DNA of 64,000 nt from Marivivens geojensis. Lineage in GTDB: Bacteria; Pseudomonadota; Alphaproteobacteria; Rhodobacterales; Rhodobacteraceae. The position numbers were made by a program, and so were the translations under genes. How positions within the stretch are numbered: the first letter of the stretch is position 1; every line of letters starts with the position of its first letter. Under the pieces are notes generated by a model. It had not been told where the DNA came from. It did not search any database and saw only the letters and a program-made list of their open reading frames with translations. Where the stretch lies: the NCBI RefSeq assembly GCF_023540835.1, contig NZ_JALKCU010000004.1, positions 91,050 to 155,049 of the forward strand, read 5' to 3'. Shown here piece by piece: positions 26,489 to 35,183 of the stretch.

Positions 26489-28399
26489 ATGACGAAGACA
26501 CTTGATGTAATTACGATCGGGCGCGCTGGCGTTGACCTTTACGGCACTCAGATTGGTGGCCGTCTTGAGGACATGGGATCGTTTGAGAAGTACATCGGTG
26601 GAAGTCCGACGAACATTGCGTGCGGTACGGCGCGTTTGGGTCTGAAGTCTGCGTTGATCACCCGTGTTGGGGATGAGCACATGGGTCGGTTTATCCGTGA
26701 GCAGCTTGTGCGCGAGGGTGTGAATGTGGACGGGGTGATCACTGATCCTGACCGTTTAACCGCGCTGGTTATTCTGGGCATTCGCGACGAAGAACAATTC
26801 CCGCTGATTTTCTATCGGGAAAACTGCGCGGATATGGCGCTGTGTGAGGCCGATATTGACGAGGGATTTATTGCCTCTGCGCGGTCTGTTCTGGCGACGG
26901 GGACGCATTTGTCGAATGTTCAGACCGAAGCCGCGGTGCTCAAGGCGCTGGAATTGGCGCGCAAGCATGGGGCGCGGACGGCGCTGGATATTGATTACCG
27001 CCCGAACCTCTGGGGTGTGGCGGGGCACGGCGACGGTGAGAGCCGCTTTGTCGAGAGTGCGGCGGTGACGGCGAAGCTGCAAAAGTCGCTGCACTTCTTT
27101 GATTTGATTGTTGGTACTGAAGAAGAGTTCCACATCGCGGGCGGTTCGACCAATACGATCGAGGCGCTGCGTGCGGTGCGTCAGGTGTCGAACGCGACGC
27201 TGGTGTGTAAACGCGGCGCTGCGGGGGCTGTGGCCTTTGAGGGCGATATTCCTGACAGCCTTGATGAGGGTCAAACGGGTCCGGGCTTCCCGATTGAAGT
27301 GTTCAACGTGTTGGGCGCAGGGGATGGGTTCTTCTCTGGTTTGATGAAGGGCTGGCTTGATGGTGAGGATTGGCCAACGGCGCTGAAATACGCGAATGCC
27401 TGTGGTGCCTTTGCGGTGTCGCGACATGGCTGCACGCCGGCTTATCCGTCGCTTGAGGAGCTGGAGTTCTTTTTTGAGCGGGGTATCAAACAGCCTGACC
27501 TGCGCAATGATGCAGAGTTGGAGCAGATCCACTGGTCGACGAACCGCCACGGTGATTGGTCAACGATGCGGGTATTTGCCTTTGACCACCGTATGCAGCT
27601 CGAAGAGATGGAGGGGTATAGCCTCGCTAAGGGCGGTGAGTTCAAGGAACTGTGCCTCAAGGCTGCGCAGCAGGTTCAGGACGGCCAGGCGGGCTACGGT
27701 ATTCTTTGCGACAACCGCATTGGTCGCAACGCGCTGCACGCGGCGTCAGGGTCGGGGCTTTGGATTGGTCGCCCTGTCGAATGGCCCGGATCGCGTCCGC
27801 TGACACTCGAGCCTGAATTGGGATCGGACTTTGGCGGTCTGAACCAATGGGCCAAAGAAAACGTGGTGAAGGTGCTGTGCTTCTGTCACCCCGATGACGA
27901 TGCAGAGATGCAAGCCCAGCAAGAAGCGACTGTGAAACGTCTGTTTGAAGCGTCGCGTCGGAACCGTCTTGAGTTCCTGCTGGAGGTGATCCCCTCCAAA
28001 GTGGCTGCCGTCACTGATGACACCACGGCGACCCTGATCCGTCGGTTCTATGAAATCGGTGTTTATCCGGATTGGTGGAAGCTGGAGCCGATGAAAACCC
28101 ATGCGGGTTGGCAGAATGCGATCAACGCGATCGAAGAGAACGACCCCTATACCCGCGGTATTGTGGTGCTGGGGCTTGATGCGCCTGAGGCGGAGCTGAG
28201 TGCGTCGTTTGAGGTCGCGGCCAGTTATCCTCTGGTCCGTGGGTTTGCGGTAGGTCGGACGATCTTTGGCGATGCGGCGCGGGCTTGGATGAAGGGCGCG
28301 ATGACGGATGCAGAGGCGATTGCACAAATGGCTGAGCGCTATACCAATTTGTGTAGGATTTGGGACGCGGCACGCGTCAAAGCGGGAGGACAGGCATGA
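26489..28399 (+). CDS. iolC: Bifunctional 5-dehydro-2-deoxygluconokinase / DUF2090 aldolase fusion
   Basis: A 636-aa two-domain protein. Residues 1-330 are a PfkB kinase, with GGSPTNIACGTARLG near the start and the nucleotide/anion-hole motif NVLGAGDGF around residue 275. Residues 345-636 are a DUF2090 domain (FAFDHRMQLEEM start), a class I-type aldolase acting on the kinase product. Together they phosphorylate 5-dehydro-2-deoxygluconate and cleave it to dihydroxyacetone phosphate and malonate semialdehyde. The fusion is usual in proteobacteria. It overlaps iolD by four bases (ATGA). Confidence 0.92.
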   Translation: MTKTLDVITIGRAGVDLYGTQIGGRLEDMGSFEKYIGGSPTNIACGTARLGLKSALITRVGDEHMGRFIREQLVREGVNVDGVITDPDRLTALVILGIRDEEQFPLIFYRENCADMALCEADIDEGFIASARSVLATGTHLSNVQTEAAVLKALELARKHGARTALDIDYRPNLWGVAGHGDGESRFVESAAVTAKLQKSLHFFDLIVGTEEEFHIAGGSTNTIEALRAVRQVSNATLVCKRGAAGAVAFEGDIPDSLDEGQTGPGFPIEVFNVLGAGDGFFSGLMKGWLDGEDWPTALKYANACGAFAVSRHGCTPAYPSLEELEFFFERGIKQPDLRNDAELEQIHWSTNRHGDWSTMRVFAFDHRMQLEEMEGYSLAKGGEFKELCLKAAQQVQDGQAGYGILCDNRIGRNALHAASGSGLWIGRPVEWPGSRPLTLEPELGSDFGGLNQWAKENVVKVLCFCHPDDDAEMQAQQEATVKRLFEASRRNRLEFLLEVIPSKVAAVTDDTTATLIRRFYEIGVYPDWWKLEPMKTHAGWQNAINAIEENDPYTRGIVVLGLDAPEAELSASFEVAASYPLVRGFAVGRTIFGDAARAWMKGAMTDAEAIAQMAERYTNLCRIWDAARVKAGGQA

Positions 28400-30237
28400 C
28401 ACAAACGATCCGACTGACAGCTGCACAGGCCATGGTGAAATGGCTTTCGGTGCAGTTCAATGAAGATGGCGACCGTTATATCGACGGTGTTTGGGGCATC
28501 TTTGGCCATGGCAACGTCGCGGGTTTGGGGGAGGCCCTCTATAACGCCGCCGACACGATGCCGACATGGCGTGGACAAAACGAACAGACGATGGCGCATA
28601 CGGCCATCGCCTATGCGAAAACGCTCAAACGTAAGCGCGCTCAGGCTGTGACTTCATCGATTGGACCGGGAGCGACCAACATGGTGACGGCGGCAGCGCT
28701 GGCGCATGTGAACCGTATTCCTGTGCTGTTTATTCCGGGTGATGTGTTTGCAAACCGTCGTCCCGATCCGGTGCTCCAGCAGATTGAGAGCTTTGAGGAT
28801 GGCACCGTCTCGGCCAACGATTGTTTCCGCCCTGTGGTGCGCTACTACGACCGCATCTCGCGTCCCGAGCATATCATGACCGCTCTGCCACGGGCTTTGG
28901 CGACGATGACCGATCCGGCAAACTGTGGTCCGGTGTGTTTGTCGTTCTGTCAGGACACGCAGGCCGAAGCCTATGATTACCCAGAGGCGTTCTTTGCACC
29001 CAAGGTCTGGCGCGTGCGTCGGCCCGAGCCTGATGTGGCTGAATTGGCGCAAATCGCGGACCTGATCAAAGCGGCAAAGTCGCCTGTGATTGTTGCGGGC
29101 GGTGGTGTGATTTATTCCGAGGCCGAGGAAGCGCTGGGTGCCTTTGCGACCGAGTTCGGTATTCCTGTTGTTGAAACGCAGGCGGGCAAATCGGCTTTGG
29201 CTCAGTCGCATCCGATGAACTACGGGGCCTCGGGTGTGGATGGCTCTGAGGCAGCGAACATCATGTCAAACGAGGCCGATCTGGTGATTGGTGTTGGCAC
29301 GCGGTTCCAAGACTTCACCACGGGGTCTTGGTCCTTGTTTGAACACCCGAACCGCAAATTGGTCTCGATCAACGTTGCGGCCTATGATGCGGTCAAACAT
29401 GGGGCTTATCCGCTGGTGTCGGATGCGAAGGTTGCGCTGGAAAAGCTGACGGGTCTTTTGGCGGGCTACAAGGCAACCAATGCGAAACCTGCGGTGCGGT
29501 CGGACTGGTTGGCAAAGGTGGACGCGCATTGCGCGGACCGTCAGGGCGGCGAAGGCTACCTTCCGATGGATTGCGAAGTGATCGGTGCGGTTCAGCGTAC
29601 ATCGACCGAGGCCACCGTTGCGATGTGTGCGGCGGGGACGATGCCCGGTGCGCTCAAACTTCTGTGGCAGTCGCCGCAGGGTGGGTATCACATGGAATAC
29701 GGCTTTAGCTGTATGGGCTATGAGGTTGCAGGGGCGATGGGTGTCAAACTCGCCGCGCCGGAGCGTGATGTTGTCTGCTTTGTCGGTGATGGCTCGTACA
29801 TGATGGCGAACTCTGAACTGGCGACGGCTGTGATGCGCCGTGTTCCGTTTACTGTGGTGCTGACCGATAACCGCGGGTTTGGCTGTATCAACCGTCTGCA
29901 GATGGGCACCGGCGGCGAGCAGTTTAACAACCTCTACAAAGACTGCCGCGTTGAAACCCAGCCTGCGATCGACTTTGTGGCACATGCCGGTTCGATGGGC
30001 GCGCATGCGATCAAGGCACAGTCGATTGCCGACCTTGAGGCCCAGTTGGCGGCTGCAAAAACACGCGACATTCCAACGGTGATCGTGATTGATACCGACC
30101 CGATGCATGGCCCCGGTGAAGCGGGTGGCGGCAGCTGGTGGGACGTTGCAATCCCTGAGGTGCCGAGCAACGACAGAATGTCGGACGCGCGTGACCGCTA
30201 TGTCCAAAATATGAAACGTCAGAACCTTGTGAACTGA
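28396..30237 (+). CDS. iolD: 3D-(3,5/4)-trihydroxycyclohexane-1,2-dione hydrolase (ThDP-dependent)
   Basis: A 613-aa thiamine-diphosphate enzyme that opens the cyclitol ring to 5-deoxy-glucuronate. The N-terminal pyrimidine-binding domain includes the catalytic Glu in RGQNEQTMAH, the middle domain follows, and the C-terminal PP domain shows the GDGSYMMANSELATAVMRRVPFTVVLTDN motif split around the metal ligands. The ATG at 28396 follows GGGAGGA and overlaps the iolC stop. Confidence 0.93.
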   Translation: MTQTIRLTAAQAMVKWLSVQFNEDGDRYIDGVWGIFGHGNVAGLGEALYNAADTMPTWRGQNEQTMAHTAIAYAKTLKRKRAQAVTSSIGPGATNMVTAAALAHVNRIPVLFIPGDVFANRRPDPVLQQIESFEDGTVSANDCFRPVVRYYDRISRPEHIMTALPRALATMTDPANCGPVCLSFCQDTQAEAYDYPEAFFAPKVWRVRRPEPDVAELAQIADLIKAAKSPVIVAGGGVIYSEAEEALGAFATEFGIPVVETQAGKSALAQSHPMNYGASGVDGSEAANIMSNEADLVIGVGTRFQDFTTGSWSLFEHPNRKLVSINVAAYDAVKHGAYPLVSDAKVALEKLTGLLAGYKATNAKPAVRSDWLAKVDAHCADRQGGEGYLPMDCEVIGAVQRTSTEATVAMCAAGTMPGALKLLWQSPQGGYHMEYGFSCMGYEVAGAMGVKLAAPERDVVCFVGDGSYMMANSELATAVMRRVPFTVVLTDNRGFGCINRLQMGTGGEQFNNLYKDCRVETQPAIDFVAHAGSMGAHAIKAQSIADLEAQLAAAKTRDIPTVIVIDTDPMHGPGEAGGGSWWDVAIPEVPSNDRMSDARDRYVQNMKRQNLVN

Positions 30238-30253
30238 TCAAAGACCAAACGTT

Positions 30254-30275
30254 GGGGCAGGGCGGATCCTGCCCC
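30254..30275 (+). terminator. Stem-loop between iolD and iolE
   Basis: GGGGCAGG at 30254-30261 pairs perfectly with CCTGCCCC at 30268-30275, loop six bases, without a T-run. It is likely an mRNA-processing or stabilising hairpin inside the operon. Confidence 0.55.
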
Positions 30276-30314
30276 GCATTATGCGGGCGACGTGCCCTTT
30301 CGGAGTGATTGATA

Positions 30315-31208
30315 ATGATCCAGTTCGGTACAAATCCGATTGCTTGGGCAAATGATGACGACCAGACCATCGGTGCGAATATCTCGACCGACCGTATTCT
30401 AGAAGAAGCGGGGCGTTTGATCGGGTTTGACGGTATTGAGAACGGCCACCGTTGGCCGAATGATCCCGCAGAGCTGAAGGCGCGCTTGGGGACATATGGC
30501 TTGAAGTTCATCTCTGGCTGGTATTCGACGAACCTCTTGGTGCACTCTGTTGCCGATGAGATTGAGGCGGTGCAGGATCACCTCGCGAAGCTCAAACACA
30601 ACGATTGCAAGGTCTGTATCGTTTGTGAAACCTCAAATGCCATTCACGGTTCGGACAAGCCTGTAAATGACCGCCCGACGCTGACCTCCGATGAAATGAC
30701 AGCCTTTGGTGCCAAACTCGAAGAGTTCGCGCAGTATCTGGCGGATCAGGGTGTGACCTTGGTCTATCACCACCACATGGGCACGATTGTTGAGTCCCCA
30801 GAGGAAATCGACGCCTTCATGGCCGCGACTGGCCCCGCAACGCATCTTCTGTTCGATGCGGGTCACTGCGCATTCGGCGGTGGTGATCCTGTGGCTGTTT
30901 TGACCAAACACGTTGGTCGCGTCCGTCACTTCCACGCGAAAAACATTCGTCCTTCGATCACGGAAAAGGTCCGCGCAGAGGGCCTGTCCTTCCTTCAGGG
31001 TGTTGTTCAGGGCGCCTTTACTGTGCCGGGCGATCAGGAGGGTGGCGTCGATTTTAAACCTCTTCTGCAGATCCTTGCGGACAACAATTACGACGGTTGG
31101 ATCGTGATTGAGGCAGAGCAGGATCCCGAGGTGCGGAACCCGCTGTTGTATCAGACCCTCGGCCTGCATACGCTCAAGCGGATTGCAACGGAAACTGGGC
31201 TGATCTGA
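30315..31208 (+). CDS. iolE: Myo-inosose-2 dehydratase
   Basis: A 297-aa TIM-barrel dehydratase removing water from 2-keto-myo-inositol to give the dione substrate of IolD. It opens with the family's FGTNPIAWANDD, and carries YHHHMGT, LLFDAGHCAFGGGDP, HFHAKNI and VIEAEQDP, which supply the metal ligands. The ATG at 30315 was chosen over a TTG at 30309 because GGAG lies nine bases before it. It overlaps the next small gene by one base (TGATG). Confidence 0.92.
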   Translation: MIQFGTNPIAWANDDDQTIGANISTDRILEEAGRLIGFDGIENGHRWPNDPAELKARLGTYGLKFISGWYSTNLLVHSVADEIEAVQDHLAKLKHNDCKVCIVCETSNAIHGSDKPVNDRPTLTSDEMTAFGAKLEEFAQYLADQGVTLVYHHHMGTIVESPEEIDAFMAATGPATHLLFDAGHCAFGGGDPVAVLTKHVGRVRHFHAKNIRPSITEKVRAEGLSFLQGVVQGAFTVPGDQEGGVDFKPLLQILADNNYDGWIVIEAEQDPEVRNPLLYQTLGLHTLKRIATETGLI

Positions 31209-31414
31209 TGTTTAAAATGAATGACCCCTTCTTCCGTCCTTTGTGGCTGCGCTTTCTTTTGGTCGCGATCTGTGTCTTTTGGATGGTGGTCGAGCTTTGG
31301 ACAGGATCGCCGGGTTGGGCGGTCCTCTTTGGGGCTTTGGGGGCCTATGCGGCTTATTCTTTCTTTATCGTGTTTAATCCCACTGACCCTGAAAAGGACA
31401 CTGACGATGCCTGA
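31208..31414 (+). CDS. Small two-helix membrane protein between iolE and iolB
   Basis: A 68-aa protein with two hydrophobic helices (about 14-32 and 36-54) and an acidic tail ending DPEKDTDDA. It starts within the iolE stop (TGATG) and overlaps iolB by eight bases, so it is translationally coupled on both sides. It has the look of small Rhodobacteraceae membrane proteins with an NDPFFRPLW start, whose function is unknown to me. Confidence 0.75.
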   Translation: MFKMNDPFFRPLWLRFLLVAICVFWMVVELWTGSPGWAVLFGALGAYAAYSFFIVFNPTDPEKDTDDA

Positions 31415-32201
31415 TCTTTTGTGCAAACCCTTTGGAACACATGGCAAGGTGCATCAGATTACGCCGCAGTCTGCGGGTTGGCGTTATGTTGGGTTCTCGC
31501 TTTACCGTCTGCGTGCTGGCGAAACCGTGGGCGAGGCTTTGGGAGAGAACGAAGCCATTTTGGTGATGGTCGAAGGCAAGGCGACCTTTGACGCTGCGGG
31601 GCAGTCGTGGGGGGAACTGGGCGAGCGGATGAACGTCTTTGAAAAGACGCCGCCGCATTGCCTCTATGTGCCGAACGGAGAGAGTTGGGAGGCGACCGCG
31701 ACGACGGATTGCGTAATCGCGGTGTGTTTGGCGCCAGGCAAAGGCGGTCATGAGGCGCGCCGTATTGGGCCGGACGGGATCACGCTGACGCAGCGCGGGA
31801 CGGGCACCAACACGCGCTTTATCAATAATATAGCGATGGAAAACGAAGACTATTGTGACAGTCTTTTGGTCACCGAAGTCTTCACCCCCGCAGGGCATTG
31901 GTCATCCTATCCAAGCCACCGTCACGACGAAGATGACTTCCCGCGGATCACCTATCTAGAAGAAACCTACTACCACCGCCTGAACCCCGCCCAAGGGTTC
32001 GGTATCCAGCGTGTTTACACCGAGGATGGCACCTTGGACGAGACCATGGCCGTCTCTGATGGCGATGTTGTTTTGGTGCCGCGTGGGCATCATCCGTGCG
32101 GTGCGCCTTACGGGTTCGAGATGTATTATCTGAACGTTATGGCCGGCCCTCGTCGCAACTGGCGGTTTGTCCCTGATCCAGCCGTCGAACATCTCTTTTA
32201 A
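31407..32201 (+). CDS. iolB: 5-deoxy-glucuronate isomerase
   Basis: A 264-aa bicupin isomerase converting 5-deoxy-glucuronate to 5-dehydro-2-deoxygluconate, the IolC substrate. The C-terminal cupin carries the metal ligands in YPSHRHDEDD, LEETYYHR and the last His in RGHHPCGAPYGFEMYYLNVMAG. The ATG at 31407 follows AAAAGGA. Longer in-frame ORF upstream is the shadow of the small membrane gene. Confidence 0.92.
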   Translation: MPDLLCKPFGTHGKVHQITPQSAGWRYVGFSLYRLRAGETVGEALGENEAILVMVEGKATFDAAGQSWGELGERMNVFEKTPPHCLYVPNGESWEATATTDCVIAVCLAPGKGGHEARRIGPDGITLTQRGTGTNTRFINNIAMENEDYCDSLLVTEVFTPAGHWSSYPSHRHDEDDFPRITYLEETYYHRLNPAQGFGIQRVYTEDGTLDETMAVSDGDVVLVPRGHHPCGAPYGFEMYYLNVMAGPRRNWRFVPDPAVEHLF

Positions 32202-32236
32202 GGCAGCATTGTTACAATTTAGCTGAGGGTGATCTC

Positions 32237-33451
32237 ATGCAACATTTTGTCGTGGTTGGCGCAGGTCAAGCCGGTGCAACGCTTGTGGCTCGTTTGCGGG
32301 CTGATGGGTTTGACGGAAAGATCACTTTGATCGGGGCAGAGCCGGTGCATCCCTATCAGCGTCCACCTCTGTCCAAGGCCTATATGCTTGGTGAAATGGA
32401 GCTGTCGCGTCTCTTGCTGCGGGCGCCCGAGTGGTATGCGGAAAACAACATTGATCTGATGCTCGACACCCGCGTTGTGGGTGTGAACGCCGAGGCCAAG
32501 ACCATCACCCTGCAGGGTGAGGTTGAGATGGGATATGACGAGTTGGCGATTTGCACAGGCTCGCACCCGCGCACGCTGCCTGCGGCGATCGGTGGAACTT
32601 TGGACGGCGTTTACACGGTTCGCGACCTCAAAGACGCGGACACCATGGCGCCGGAGTTCACGGCGGGCCGCAAGCTTTTGGTCATCGGGGGCGGGTATAT
32701 CGGCCTCGAAGCCGCCGCCGTTGCTGCCAAGAAAGGCTGCGAGGTCACTCTCGTTGAGATGGCGCCGCGCATTTTGCAGCGTGTGGCCTGCCCTGAGACG
32801 TCCGACTACTTCCGCGACATCCACACCAAACACGGTGTTAAGATCATCGAAGGTGTTGGCCTCGATCATTTGGTGGGCACCGACCGCGTGACGGGCGCGG
32901 TTCTCTCGGATGGCACCGCGTTGGAGGTTGATTTTGCAATTGTCGGCGTCGGTATTCTGCCCGCAACCATCCTTGCCGAAGCGGCAGGTGCTGTCTGTTC
33001 GAACGGCATCGACACCGACGCCCAAGGCCGCACGACCGTCCCGCATATCTGGGCCGCCGGCGACTGCGCGAACCTGATCTTCAAAGGCCAGCGCCTCCGT
33101 ATCGAAAGCGTCGGGAATGCCATCGACCAAGCAGAGGTTGTCGCCAAAAACATGATGGGCGGATCGGTCGAGTATACCCCCAAACCGTGGTTCTGGTCCG
33201 ACCAATACGACGTGAAACTGCAGATCGCGGGCCTCAACATCGGCTACGACGCGGTCCACGTCAAAACCTACGCCGACACCCCCGATGCTCGCGTCCACTG
33301 GTACTACCAAGGCGACACCCTCATCGCCGTCGACGCCATCAACGCAGGCCGAGACTACATGGTCGGCAAACGCCTCATCGAAGCGGGTAAATCACCAGCC
33401 CCCGAGATCATGATCGATGAAACGACAAACCTGAAGGCGCTGTTGAAGTAA
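32237..33451 (+). CDS. MocF-like ferredoxin reductase (FAD/NAD)
   Basis: A 404-aa flavoprotein of the oxygenase-coupled ferredoxin reductase group (BphA4/PuR type). FAD motif GAGQAGATLV at 8-17, the YQRPPLSK segment, an NAD motif GGGYIGLEAA, the IWAAGDCA motif, and a C-terminal interface domain (WFWSDQYDVKLQIAG) are present. No [2Fe-2S] domain is fused, so it needs a separate ferredoxin; the Rieske protein at 19014 is the only candidate here. It closes the iol operon, 13 kb from its presumed oxygenase and ferredoxin partners. Confidence 0.82.
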   Translation: MQHFVVVGAGQAGATLVARLRADGFDGKITLIGAEPVHPYQRPPLSKAYMLGEMELSRLLLRAPEWYAENNIDLMLDTRVVGVNAEAKTITLQGEVEMGYDELAICTGSHPRTLPAAIGGTLDGVYTVRDLKDADTMAPEFTAGRKLLVIGGGYIGLEAAAVAAKKGCEVTLVEMAPRILQRVACPETSDYFRDIHTKHGVKIIEGVGLDHLVGTDRVTGAVLSDGTALEVDFAIVGVGILPATILAEAAGAVCSNGIDTDAQGRTTVPHIWAAGDCANLIFKGQRLRIESVGNAIDQAEVVAKNMMGGSVEYTPKPWFWSDQYDVKLQIAGLNIGYDAVHVKTYADTPDARVHWYYQGDTLIAVDAINAGRDYMVGKRLIEAGKSPAPEIMIDETTNLKALLK

Positions 33452-33467
33452 CAAGGGGCCCCTTGTT
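33450..33467. terminator. Bidirectional palindrome between mocF-like and iolJ genes
   Basis: AACAAGGGGCCCCTTGTT is a perfect 18-bp palindrome starting within the last codon of the reductase gene. As RNA it forms a GC-rich hairpin between two convergent genes, likely a terminator without a strong T-run. Confidence 0.6.
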
Positions 33468-33491
33468 CTATGGGCCTAGTACGTTCTGCGT

Positions 33492-34322
33492 TTAGTCTGG
33501 CATTAACTCACGTAAGATATCGCGCGTAGCCATGGTCATCGGATTCATTGTCGCTTTGAGTATTTCGAGCCTGTCAAACTGATCAGGATGATCGTTCAAA
33601 GTTTGACGAAGTGCGGTGCCAAAGGTCATTCGCAGCTCGGTTCCAATGTTGAATTTACACACGTTCGAACCATGTGCCAAAGCGCGGCGTTGCGCCTTTG
33701 GCACGCCGGAGCCGCCGTGGATCACAAGGGGTATATTCGTTGCGGCTTCGATGGCGCGTATACGGTCGATATCTAAACCCGCCCCTTCTGATTGTTGAAG
33801 ATGAACGTTCCCGACAGAAACGGCCATTGCGTCCACGCCCGTTTGAAGAGCGAATGTAGCTGCCTCTGTTGGGTCGGTTCCGGCCGACTGTTCCCCGTTG
33901 GCATAGCCGACAAAACCAATTTCGCCCTCGCACGACACATTTGCATGATGCGCGAGTTCAGCAATGGCCGCGGTTTCCTCAATATTCTGCTGTAACGGTT
34001 TGCGCGATCCGTCGAACATGACCGAGGTGAATCCCGCGTCGATCGCCATCCGACAGTCGTCGAGCGAATACCCGTGGTCGAGGTGTGCAACCACGGGAAC
34101 TGTTGCTTGCTCAGCGAGATGGCGGAACATTTTGCCCAAAATTGGGAGCGGCGTATGTGCACGGCAGGACGGGCCAGCTTGTAAAATCACAGGGCATCCC
34201 TCGGCTTCGGCGGCCTCGACATAGGCGCACATATCCTCCCAGCCCAAGGTGACCAGTCCGGCCACTGCGTAACCTTTTTTTAAGGCTGGTTGCAGAACAT
34301 CAGCGAGCGTTGCGATGGTCAT
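33492..34322 (-). CDS. iolJ: Class II aldolase, probably 6-phospho-5-dehydro-2-deoxy-D-gluconate aldolase
   Basis: A 276-aa zinc-dependent class II aldolase of the fructose-bisphosphate/IolJ family. Zinc ligands: HLDHG with the first His, a His in VSVGNVHLQ and the His of VIHGGSGVP; the catalytic Asp lies in AHLDHGYSLDD. It would cleave the kinase product of the neighbouring iolC-like gene to dihydroxyacetone phosphate and malonate semialdehyde. Last gene of the leftward three-gene operon, overlapping the iolB-like gene by four bases. Confidence 0.8.
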   Translation of the reverse strand: MTIATLADVLQPALKKGYAVAGLVTLGWEDMCAYVEAAEAEGCPVILQAGPSCRAHTPLPILGKMFRHLAEQATVPVVAHLDHGYSLDDCRMAIDAGFTSVMFDGSRKPLQQNIEETAAIAELAHHANVSCEGEIGFVGYANGEQSAGTDPTEAATFALQTGVDAMAVSVGNVHLQQSEGAGLDIDRIRAIEAATNIPLVIHGGSGVPKAQRRALAHGSNVCKFNIGTELRMTFGTALRQTLNDHPDQFDRLEILKATMNPMTMATRDILRELMPD

Positions 34323-35173
34323 TTGAATTTGGCCACCATGTCTTTGATCCCGGGAATGGTTTCGACCTGATAGGCATGTGTAGGCTGGAAAAATTGAACG
34401 AGACTGCGCTGACTTAGACCACCGAGAATGGTGAAATAATACATCTCATAACCAGGCAGAACGGCGCAGGGGTGATACCCTTTGTCGATGCAAATGGTTG
34501 AGCGATCCATCAGTTGATAGGCATCGCCAACCTTGCCTTCTTCGCGTTGAAGGATCTGTACGCCGCCGCCGTGGTTCGGACGAAACCGGAAGTTATAGGT
34601 TTCGTCGTGGCGCGTCTCGATAAGGGTGCCATTCTCGTCCCAACGGTCCGTGTCATGTTTATGCGATGGGAACCCAGACCAGCCACCTTGGCCTACGGTA
34701 AAGAGTTCAGATACCAGTAGTCGTCCAACCTTATCGTGTTGTTTTTGGCCAAGGATGTGTTTGATTTTGCGATGAGTTTTAGTGTCGTCCGAACCGTATT
34801 GAACTTTATCAATCTCAGCCACACGTACATCGAACGGGTCTAGGACCTTGTCATATCGGGCACCTGCGACGAATGTTTCCGTGTCGCGCTTCGCAACTAA
34901 AGTAACTTTGGAACCAGAGGGCGCATAGACGCCTTCCGGCTCTCCGTCCCACACATCAGCGCCCCGATTTCCGATGTTCGCAAAGCTCATCCCCTCGACA
35001 TCCACATCAACCGTTCCTGTCGCTGGAACAATGCAGGTTTCATAATTTGGGACCTGATAGGTAAAGGCCTCGCCCGCCTTTAGTTTAACGATATTGAAAT
35101 AGTTCAACGGAACCGTTGGATCATCAACATCAACGATAGGCTTGTTTTGGTTGTCATGTGGCGGAATATGCAT
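34319..35173 (-). CDS. IolB-like isomerase, second copy
   Basis: A 284-aa bicupin similar in layout to IolB but clearly divergent from the copy at 31407. The metal-binding region reads FPSHKHDTDRWDENGTLIE, with the final His in KGYHPCAVLPGYEMYYFTILGG. A His-Glu-Thr-Tyr (RHDETYNFRF) replaces the usual LEETYYHR. It lies between kinase and aldolase genes and probably isomerises the acid that the kinase uses. Whether the substrate is 5-deoxy-glucuronate or a stereoisomer is open. Confidence 0.8.
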   Translation of the reverse strand: MHIPPHDNQNKPIVDVDDPTVPLNYFNIVKLKAGEAFTYQVPNYETCIVPATGTVDVDVEGMSFANIGNRGADVWDGEPEGVYAPSGSKVTLVAKRDTETFVAGARYDKVLDPFDVRVAEIDKVQYGSDDTKTHRKIKHILGQKQHDKVGRLLVSELFTVGQGGWSGFPSHKHDTDRWDENGTLIETRHDETYNFRFRPNHGGGVQILQREEGKVGDAYQLMDRSTICIDKGYHPCAVLPGYEMYYFTILGGLSQRSLVQFFQPTHAYQVETIPGIKDMVAKFK

Positions 35174-35183
35174 CGAACTCTCC

